Assembly (NCBI RefSeq): GCF_963678635.1
Contig: NC_087064.1
Span: 33,642,369 to 33,706,368, forward strand
DNA: 64,000 bases
Reading direction: 5' to 3'
Source of the DNA: Symsagittifera roscoffensis
Taxonomy: Eukaryota; Xenacoelomorpha; Acoela; Convolutidae
In this document: positions 12,087-21,436 of the stretch, one piece after another
Position numbering within the stretch: position 1 is the first letter of the stretch
How the letters are laid out: the number at the start of each line of letters is the position of its first letter
Notes under the pieces: model-generated
Database searches by the model: none
What the model was told of the DNA's origin: nothing
Seen by the model: the letters and a program-made list of their open reading frames with translations, nothing else
Program-made: the position numbers and the translations under genes

Positions 12087-12367
12087 GGCGTAATGCGACA
12101 ACTCGCAATTAAATACAACTCGCAATATTTTCACCGCTGCAGTTGCGCCAACGTGTTGCGAGCTTGCCTACAGAGGGTAGGACTTTATACGAAATTCAGA
12201 GTCGGTTACCGCCGCCAAGCGGCGACGCGCGCGTAGCACGCCCACCGGCGATCTTAAACCGAAAACATAAAGTTTCCAATTAGCTTCAAAAAATTGCGAG
12301 TTATCGCTTCCCTTAAATTTTGCGAATTGTCTTTTGTTGCAAGTTGTCTTTTCTTGCGAGTTGTCGC
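12087..12367. mobile_element. GC-rich foldback element with GCGACAACTCGCAA ends
   Basis: The left end gcgacaactcgcaa is repeated in inverted form at the right end (about 12353-12367), and shorter inverted variants (ttgcgagtt, ttgcaagttgtc) lie near both ends. The centre has a GC-rich palindromic stretch (cgccgccaagcggcg, then gcgcgcg) foreign to the surrounding AT-rich DNA. No coding capacity. It is probably a non-autonomous DNA transposon. Confidence 0.5.
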
Positions 12368-15300
12368 GGTACCAAAACAAGGATACTAGCACAGAATGTT
12401 CAAACCAATTTTTTTGGAAAAACTACCTAATTTTTTTCTTCAAAGAAATGTCATTTTTTGTGCGTGGTATGACAAAAAACATGACAAACGCGCAGAAAAT
12501 TTTTTAAAAAAATTAGGCATTATAGACAGCAGTTGTCTTCAACGAAAAAGAAAATTTTGGATAATTAGTTCTTATTACTTTTTGCACGATTTTTTTGAAT
12601 ACTTTTATTGGCAAGGAAGCAATAAAAGTAATACTTTTAGTGATACCAATTTGTTTTCTAGAACAAACAGCCATTTGATGAATTCTGATTTCAATGATCG
12701 GAGCACCAATGCTAGGTGGTTACTGTGCAAGACACTCAGACAATTCCCAGCAATGATATCTATAGAGAAACTTAAAATAATGACAAACATATTTCAGATC
12801 ACTTTTGACATATTTCTGAAAAAATCATTTCTTCACATTTTTCTTTTTTTTGTAATCTGTTGCTCAAAAATTTTTATAAGACCAAATGAATTGGGTGAAA
12901 CAATGTTTAAGATTAAAATAAAATTTTTCATGTAGAAAAAGTTTTCTCGTACTAAAATTTGATCTTTACGTGAAAAAGTTGCTTCAAGCCGAAAAAGATT
13001 TCTTGATTAAAATTGATCTTTACGTGAAACTGAAAAGCGCGCTGCCTAACGCTGTAGTTTTCACTGAACGTACTTGATTTTTATCAGTTATCTGTGAACA
13101 CAGTACAACCTGTTCGGACAAATGGAGTTTTTGGTCATTCAATATCTTTAGAAAGGTAACGCTACAATTTCGGTGCTAAGCAACTCGAAAAAATAGACCA
13201 AGGAAAGAGTCGCAACCAAGTCAACTTCAGCTATGTGATGTTTAGCTTAATCGCTCCGAAGCTTATAGAAAGCTCGAACATTTGCGAGATTTATTCAGAT
13301 AAAAACACAGTTGTTGGAAATCTACAAAGGGTGAAAAATGATTTCGCAAGAACTTAGACATACTGAAGGGGAAATTCATGGCAGAGAATTAAAAAATAAC
13401 GAAAAAAATTCGGCTCCAGTCGATACAATATCAACACTTCTTGAACGATTTTGGAAGCGAGACAGAAGCGATGTCATGGCAACCAGAGAAGCTCACAGTG
13501 ATAATAAAACTCAATCGCCAGATGATTTCGGCCCACCAACAGGAACGTTTCTAGATCATCCGAAGTTTCACTTGCCGCCTTTCAATGAAATATAAGAACA
13601 GTGGTTGCCCTTTTGTGATTTTTTTGAAAAAACGATATTCACCAACTCGTTATAGTAAGATTCGTGATGTGCATCATTCAAAAGCCTCGCTTAGAGGTGA
13701 ACCTGCTCATCATTTTTCCCATTCGCACGTGCAAACTACTCATTCGATCTGAAAATTTAAAAGTTAAGGCATGCTTTCTTAGCGCATTTAGAAGCGACAT
13801 TGAACGAACACCAACAAGTACGAATCAGCCACTGCAGTTAACAGACTCTTATCTTAAACAACAATTGGCCTTTAGATGACTTGGAGCCGGTTGAAGACCG
13901 ATCAATGTGAGTCAATCTTGGTTCAGCTCTTTGCGAAGAAACTCATTCAGAAAAAGTCAATGGGAGCTTTCTGTGCAGGAAGCGGCCTGGTCCCAAGTAA
14001 AAAACACAGGAGGAACGTTCTTGTGGGCTGGAGGCCTCAACAGTCACTTATGAAGGAAACAACGAAAACGACAGGGGGTAACCGATCAAAATAGATTATA
14101 CAAAAAAGACGGCAAATCGACAAATTGCAAAAGTACCCTTCAAGTACTGCTTCAAAGATCAACTGATCAAGCTTTAGTGTGATCATTAAACCTAACAGTG
14201 CTGTAGCTTTTCACAAAATTTCATTGTATCATCAAGGAAAAGATAAAAAATAGTGATGCTTCAGTGGCTTGATCGCCGGATACCACGGTCAGATTGGCTA
14301 ATCGGAATAGAGATTAAACAATCGAAATCTGCAAAAGAGTCATTATACTTTTTTCGAGAAGCCTGCGCAGCCATCTACATTAACAGATCCAGGAAAATTA
14401 TTCTCGAGAACAAGGGTACAACCTTTGTCACTTTTTGCTTAGGAACATCTGTGATGAAAACAAAAAACCTCAAGTCGAGCCTTGCTAGACACGGACTCCG
14501 ATTGAAGAGCCTTACCAGATAAAGGACGAACCTTGCTGGATATACAATCCCGATGCAGCTTTCTGACCATTATTTGCGCCCAACAATTCAAATCACCGAT
14601 CAAAACTACACTCCGACTAACTCTAATTTTGGAAGGTTTAAAAAGTCAGGGCTGGTTCTATTGGTCTACAAACTGACTTATGTCAGAAAAACTTCAGATA
14701 AAGTGACGCTTTTATTCCAAATATTTTTTCTCGATACCTTCTCAGTGAACCTTGGGAAATTCCCATGAGTGTGGATTTCAAAGAAACTCAAGTTGAAAGA
14801 TACTGACTTCAAAAACCGCATTTGAGCTTCACCTGGAAACGCTTGATACTAACTTCTTTTTGATGATAAGCAAGCAAAAAAACAGCCTTGGCCAAGCCAT
14901 TTCATTTTTTATTGTCTTTGGACGTCAGTCTAAGAAAATAATGAGAATTGAAAGGATTCCCAAATTTCAAAAAACAACAAAAGCAGAAGTTCAATGCAAA
15001 GTTATCTTGAACAAAATAAGCCATTCGGAATAAGTAAGATTCAGTTTACAGCTGCCATTCAAAACAACAGTCAAATCCTTGGCAAAAATACAGAGACATA
15101 GCGTCAATTCAACAATTCAATTACTTGCAACGTCGAATGGATCAATCAAAGCTCAAGCTCAATTCAGAGGCGAAGCGGAGCCTTGTACCACTTGCAATAC
15201 CACATACACAACATGGCAAGCTAATAGACAGAAAATAAAACAAAAACCAGTAGGTCGAAAAAAATAAGAACATTTAAAAAACCATAAAAACCACAGTTTT

Positions 15301-17630
15301 AAGAAATTTGTCTAGAATTATGTTCAATTTGACAAAAACATGTCAAAAACACAAAAACTGGCGTTTAATAAGTATTCAGACATAAAAACTGATCGGCAAT
15401 TAAGCCGGTTAAAGTTGTTAAGACTCCCGTTGAGCAAATTTTTTTTTCAATTCAAAAATTTCCGAAAATGTTTACGTTCCCCCCTCCGGAAACACAAACA
15501 AGCATACAAATCCATGTTTCCTTCAAAACAACGCTTAACTAAGCCATTTACTCGTTAAAACAAGCAAAAACAATTGAAGCCAAACAAATCAGCGAAAAAA
15601 GCAATAGCAATAAATTACAAACTTAATAAGTTTACAAATTACAGTAACAAATCAAAACTTTTTCAATTACAATAAGAATTTACGTAACAAGGCAACTAAG
15701 CTGATCAAACATAAGCAGACACAGAGCAGATTGACAATTTTTGGAAACCGAATATTTCCCTTTTGATGAAAAAAAATTTCTGGCCAGATTCGAACCCAGA
15801 ACATTCACCATCTCAGGTGAAGTACTTTTCTCAAAAACCATGAGCGTCTGAAAGGCAAAGAAAATTAAATTTTGGTACCAAGATATCATACGTTTTTTTG
15901 TAATTACTTTGTAAGACAAAAAAAATCCGTGAAATGGCAACTAAGCCGACAAAACATAATCAGACTAACGATAGCCCGAATTAATATTTGGAACGGAATA
16001 TTTGGTCTTCAAAAGTTTAAGAACTTACTTCGTAAAAGAACTGTCAGTAGTACCAGTAGACAGGTAGTTTGACTCAAATTTTTACGTGTGAACGTGAATG
16101 AAGTCTAATGATTCAAGTGATATTTTGAGCAAGTTGTTAACCCAAAAAAGTCTATATTTCAGTTTGATAATGCTTGTTTATCGCAAGCGTAATCAACGCT
16201 ATAAAGCTAGCCTTGACTAGTTTCTAATATTGGAAAAAAATACTAACAAGAAATGTCAAAAATTTGATGATGACCAAGATTTGAGTGATAAAAAAATAGC
16301 ACATCACCAATCACCTGAAGTGGAACCAAGAGAAGGTCCTCTGAGACCAAAAAAACGACTTCTGCTAACTTGTCTTTTTTTGGATTGCATAACAAATTTT
16401 GGTGCCAAAATAAGCAACTGACTTTGAATTAAAAGTTGAATAGTACGTCAAAACTCTGACATCTAAGCACATTCTTCGACCGGGACTACAACCTTTAACA
16501 AAATAAGGAAAATTTGTCCCAGTTAAACTATATTTTGAAAAGATGCTTCCAAAATTTGCCTTTTGAAAATTGGAATTTGTCATGAAGATGCTTTTACTGG
16601 AGGGAAGCAGTGAAACCAAGAGCAAAGAGTTTTGGTGGATCCCAAGTCTCGATCCATTCCGACAACTGTTCAAAACTTGAGTGATGGCTCTCGACTCCAG
16701 CTGAGAGGGTCATATCAACTCATGATTGATCTCTAATCTAAATGTCGGCACAAGCACACTCGTCGAGTTTTAAAGATGGAAAAAATGTTGCTGGTTTTTT
16801 GACATCAAAGACAAAAAATGGCCCAAAATCTACCTTGCAGTTTTTTAAGCCGCCATTGGCTGTCAGCATGCGCTAATTGAAGCAAAAAAAATGTTAGACT
16901 AAAATTAACTACAAAAGATTTGGTGGTTAATTTTCCCGGCGAACAAGTTTTGTCATTCAGTTTTGTTTCTTTCTGCTCCATACTTCTGAGGTCCCAAGAA
17001 GGTAGCAGTCGAATTTATGAAAATTTCATGAGAAAACTCATTGGAATGCAACGTCTTATCTAAGACGATTATTTCATAAATATAAACCAAGTAGATGTAA
17101 AATAGTACCCTATGTCAAAGATGGCAATAAATCAACACCACTGACCTCAGCTCGATTCTCGATAAAAAGTTTTTTTACTTCTCCTTTGGTTGACTTTCAA
17201 TTTTCACCCAATGTAAGATATCGACTACTACATATCATGAAACCCTTATGGAAAGTTAGGAAGTAAGACAACTCAAAGCGCTCCAGTTAGCCAAAAAATA
17301 ACCATCGAAGGTCCAAGAACTCAATCTGATAACTAAGAATGACCACTTGATTGACACTTGGAAGACTAACAGAGGTTTAATCTGGATACGACTCATTTAT
17401 ACGGGCGATGAAGGGAAAACTTCAACTAGGGAGCTCATAGGGCCCTTCGTGAAGTGACGAAAGCTTTCATTGTAGCTGTGAGATCCAGTTAATTGTGCAG
17501 TCACCGTTAAAGCAAACTATTTGTTTTATTTGCAAAATTTCTTCTATGAATCGTGGATTGTAGCAGTGTTGAACCCAATGCCTAGGGGGTTAAACACTTC
17601 AGATTTTGATACGGGTTGAACCCTAATACC
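12368..17630. other. Long AT-rich stretch, no recognisable gene
   Basis: Both strands contain only short ORFs rich in Lys, Ser, Asn and Phe with no domain I recognise, the longest being 12396-12935 on plus. No tRNA, rRNA or transposon protein is identifiable. Upstream exons of the channel gene at 21437 could hide here, but I could not find a Cys-loop motif. Confidence 0.5.
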
Positions 17631-17975
17631 ACCGACAGCATATTACGCTTGTCTGTCCATTTTTGTCTATGATATGATTGAACATAGGCCTTATTCAACC
17701 TATTATAGCCTTATCTAATTGCCGATTACGAGGCAAAATTTTGTACTTTATTTTATAAAGATTCCTAAGCTTTGACTAAAACATCTAATTTGTACATTAA
17801 TTCGAAGTTTTAGTCAGAGTTTAGGAATCTTTGAAAAGCATGGCATAAAACTTTGCCTTGTAATAAGCACTTAGATAAGGCTACAACAGATTGATGTCCT
17901 GTATGCAATCATAGGACAGCCAACTAGGCTTGGTGAGGCTATTAGCAAGACTAATATGTTGTCGGGGTAATTCTG
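17631..17975. repeat. Imperfect inverted repeat (arms about 160 bp)
   Basis: The left arm (17631-17792) and right arm (about 17806-17975) are inverted copies sharing tagccttatctaa, aaagattcctaa and tgactaaaac, with a centre of about 13-25 bases. Identity is by eye roughly 70-80% with several indels. It may be a decayed foldback transposon or a local inverted duplication. Confidence 0.65.
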
Positions 17976-18280
17976 AATATTTGATTCTCTGTGGCGTAAA
18001 ATTTTGATTTTCTCCCATGCTTCAATCAGTGCTTCGAGACATGTCTCCTGGTTTCTTTGTATCCGGACATTTCGCATTGTGAAAACTGAAAAAAAATTCA
18101 AGAGGGGAGAAAGGTTGAAACAGAAATAGCTTGATTATTCCGACCTCGAAGAAAACGGTAAATTTAGGGTTTTTTTATTCAATCAATTTTCGCCGACCGA
18201 AATAATAGTTTTCAACGAAAAATATTATACCCATCGAAGATATTGATTTTTTGAGTTCACATGTAAAAAGGGTTCCATGA

Positions 18281-18354
18281 CATTCTACCCTATTCCAATC
18301 TACCCTGTGCTATTCTACCCTATACCAATCTACCCTATATCATTCTACCCTATA
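18281..18354 (+). repeat. Left terminal array of the MULE
   Basis: About five units of the form taccctatnccaatct or cattctaccctat, 15-16 bp each, imperfect. Confidence 0.75.
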
Positions 18355-18738
18355 ATTAAAGCAATTGAAACTTACCCCATCCTCTTGAAGAATCCGAAAC
18401 AGTATATTTCCGAACAAAACAAAGAACCATTAATTATGATCAAAGAATAAGTGACGCACGTGAACAAAATATCAAAGCAAGGTAAAACTTGCGCGTTCAA
18501 AATGGAAATGAGTTCAAAGCATGATGGAACAGAAATTTTAATCCAATGTTGCTATAGAAATGCGTTGCGGCTATTTATTAAACAAACAAAAGTCGTATCA
18601 CATCAAGTCGACATAGCGTAGCGGATAATGCATGTGTTTGAAAATTTCGAGAGGTCAAATCACCAAGAAGTCAAATTTTGAATGAAATTCGAAAATTACT
18701 GAGGGTTTGACTAGTTGATCACAAAAGGAGGGGTAGAA

Positions 18739-18770
18739 CCCCCAGTACCAGTCCAAGGCGGTACTGGGGG
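18739..18770. repeat. Perfect 11-bp hairpin inside the MULE
   Basis: CCCCCAGTACC and GGTACTGGGGG flank a 10-base loop. It lies 3' of the transposase remnant. Role unknown. Confidence 0.6.
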
Positions 18771-18929
18771 GCGGGGTGAGGGAGAAGGTAAAATTCTTTT
18801 GGTATTGGCCTCTATTACCTCCCAAAAGTTCAGCCCTCTAAGGCCACAGGAACCTCAAAAAGTGTAATTTTTTTTAGAAATTAAATTGAATTTTTGAAAA
18901 ATTCACAAAGTTTGATAAAATAAACTGAG

Positions 18930-19952
18930 TTAGGAATGACTTAATTGAGCGAGAGAATACAAATATGTTAAAATAGAATCTTTGTTAAAATTGTTGCAAA
19001 TGTTTTTCACTTTCTCATTCAATTCCCTGTACTTCTTTCGACTGGGGTTGCTGTTTCCTCCCATTGCTTTCAATATATTGAATTTCTGATTGGCAGCGTC
19101 CAGTTTGATTTGTTCCAGAAAGGTGTAAACGGATGGGCGGTTTCCTTTAAAGAGAGTAGCAACGCCAAGATGCCAGCCTTCTACAGCATTTGTTGTCCTT
19201 TTAACCCAGCAGCTGCTTCTTTGGAATGATTCCAAAGGTTTACTGGGAAGAGAGGTTCGCGAGAATTCCTTCCGATGATTTCGCCTTTGATGTAGGTGCG
19301 CTGAAAGTATGAGGCTACCTCATCAATTTTTGAGTGATATTGTCGTCAAGAGTTGATAGAATTGAATCGGGCAAATATTGAACGTTCCATCACACAGCCA
19401 AACATCTCGATGTAATATCAAACTCTGGATATTGTCCCGATCTCCAAAAATCAACACCCTTTCTGGATCTTCAATGCCGCTATCGAAGACGCAAAAATTC
19501 TCATGTTGCTTTGGCACTTCAAAATGTCTGTCGACAATTGGAGGCAATGTGGGTCTATCATTTACCTTCTGTCGATTGAGAGCCCGATTAATAGCCGACC
19601 GGCAAGGAAGAGCTAATTGAACTGCTTTTTCTTCGGAGACAGACTGCAGGCCGTTTGCTATAATTACGCTATTGACTGGTGCTTGCTGTATTTTTGTGTC
19701 CTGTTTCATTTTCTGCACGAGAAGCCTTGCATCCGAACGACCAGGAAATACTTCGTGCGTGTGCTCATTTCTACAGGCAATAAGATCGTTTTCTCGGGTT
19801 ATTACTGTCGTTTTGTATTTATGGGACCCCCATCTTGAACACTTCCAGTGAATGTTTCCATTCTTTGTTTCCTGTTTTTTCGTAAACTCGTGGCCACCGA
19901 TTACAAGCGTTCGCAGATTCTGTTGGGATAAACCCCAAGAAATTTGACTCAA
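18930..19952 (-). pseudogene. FLYWCH zinc finger-MULE transposase remnant
   Basis: Read from 19952 downward. An N-terminal FLYWCH-type finger (IHWKCSRWGSHKYKTTV, then ACRNEHTHEV) is followed by a linker and the start of the MULE transposase core: DVWLCDGTFNICPIQFYQL holds the first catalytic Asp in the usual CDGTF context. The frame then stops (19323), and homology resumes only at the C-terminal end (VASYFQRTYI, LFPVNLW, then TTNAVEGWH at about 19190), with a further one-base frameshift. The middle of the core, which should carry the second Asp and the catalytic Glu, is missing. The protein therefore cannot transpose. Plus-strand ORFs at 19378-19838 are shadows. Confidence 0.75.
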
Positions 19953-20216
19953 TTTGATAAATGTTATTCCAAAGAAAATTGATATAATGACGTAGTTTTG
20001 GTTTCATTTTTGTACGTGATTTTGAAAATTGGGGATTAAAACTTGTAAATTGAAACAAATTTCAGATTTTGAGGCTCTAATTGCGATTTAGTCTTTAGAG
20101 CAATTTCCTTAAAAGAAAGACGCAAATTGAGTCCAAAAATTTAGACTCAAATGAATAAACACGTGCTGTATCTTTCCGATTCTAATTAGGACTTTGAAGA
20201 TTATATTATGGGACCT

Positions 20217-20347
20217 CATTATGGTATATAGGGCAGATTAGTATAGGGTAGATTAGTATAGGGTAGATTGGTATAGGGTATATTGGTATGTAGGGTATAA
20301 TGGCATAGGGTAGAATGGTATAGGGTAGTTTGGAATAGGGTAGATTG
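20217..20347 (+). repeat. Right terminal array of the MULE
   Basis: About eight imperfect units of gat-ggtatagggta, the complement of the left array. Longer than the left array. Confidence 0.75.
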
Positions 20348-20607
20348 TCCTGCTACCGTAAAAAGATATTGCCAATTTGGCCATGTTTTGCACTAACTAA
20401 TCCCGCTTCAAAGAATTTATTCATAATGCTGAGAGTGTGACGCAAAATAGTTGTGTGGCGAATTATCCCGCTCAATAAATCTGCTCCAAACTGAATTGAG
20501 GCTAGCTAATCGGTCGTATTAATTTCGTACGACTCAAATTTGATCTTTGATGTTGTCCAAAGTTTACAGATTTTCATTTTTTTCCAAAAAATATTCGATA
20601 TGGATTA

Positions 20608-20650
20608 AGAGGTTTGCCATGATATCTGAGCAGTCTTGTTAAACTATAAC
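20608..20650 (+). repeat. Dispersed repeat, copy 3 (degenerate)
   Basis: gagcagtcttgttaaac matches the core of copies at 5650 and 10500; the flanks have diverged. Confidence 0.35.
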
Positions 20651-21100
20651 TAAAATAGAATTTAACCATTAATTAAAACTGAAAATTACGCTGTCTAAAA
20701 CGCTGTTTTCAACAACACTTACTTGATTTTAAGTCACTTCACTTACTGCGCTTTATCATGATATCACACTTGACGCCCTACAAGTTTTTTTCGAGGTAGG
20801 CAAATTGGGAATGAAACAGAAAAAAAGTAGGCCAGAGTTCCTTCACTTGACTTTAATTAGAGTTTTAGCGACAAAATTAATAGACTGATAGACAAGTATC
20901 ACATATTTTTGTGATTGCTTTCAGCTTTGCTATAAAAATAGTGAAAAAATTCAAACACAAAGGATTTTTCATAAAAACTGCAGGTGTTTTACGTTTTGGA
21001 GGGGGTCGTAGAGTAGAGCCTTGAGATTCGTCTAGATTTATTAGCTTGAATACAGTGAATTTATTTCGAGCTTTAAATTAAATTTTGAGTCTTAAATTTA

Positions 21101-21277
21101 AATTGAATTGAAAGTATTAGGTTGGATCGTAAAAAAATTTGAAAATGGATCCCAAAATCCACACTGGTAGGGCAAATATATTAGGGAGATTTTTCTTTCA
21201 GTTAACTCAGTTAGTTAAGTCTAACTTGACGATTCAACCATTTTTTTACGATCCAACCTAATACTTTCAATTCAATT
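21101..21277. mobile_element. Mariner-type MITE
   Basis: The element proper is 21117-21261 (145 bp), with perfect 22-bp inverted ends starting TTAGGTTGGATCG, a typical mariner terminus, and a TA on each side (21115-21116 and 21262-21263). The inverted symmetry continues perfectly for another 14 bp beyond each TA (aattgaattgaaag and its complement). No coding capacity. Confidence 0.75.
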
Positions 21278-21436
21278 TTGTATTTATTTAAACTGAAATG
21301 AAATTATCGAAACATTTTTGCTTTGGCTGCTGTGGTTGGAAAACTCTGTGCTAACTGCATAGCAACCGACAAGAGGACAGTTATTTTTTAAGAGTAATTT
21401 TTTAGTTCCTCGCGTAGCAATGGTTGTGTGTTTCAG

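Larger units (their letters stand above)
18281..20350 (-). mobile_element. MULE-type DNA transposon, defective, with minisatellite inverted termini
   Basis: About 2.07 kb. The left end (18281-18354) is an array of taccctat-ccaatct units; the right end (20217-20347) is an array of the complementary gat-ggtatagggta units, so the element is bounded by inverted tandem arrays. Between them, on the minus strand, lie the remains of a FLYWCH-MULE transposase. Mutator-like elements often have long inverted termini. No target-site duplication could be fixed because the array ends are ragged. Confidence 0.7.

Noticed and set aside
12396-12935. 179-residue plus-strand ORF
   Set aside because: Lys/Phe/Asn/Ile-rich product from AT-rich DNA, no domain, no codon-use or context support.
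15775-15850. tRNA-like segment on minus (a B-box-like GGGTTCGAATC with an anticodon-like hairpin)
   Set aside because: The T-stem does not pair, the anticodon loop has eight bases and no acceptor stem forms. At best a tRNA-derived relic.
18608-18668. A-box-like tagcgtagcgg followed by a weak B-box
   Set aside because: No acceptor stem or intact T-arm; not a tRNA.
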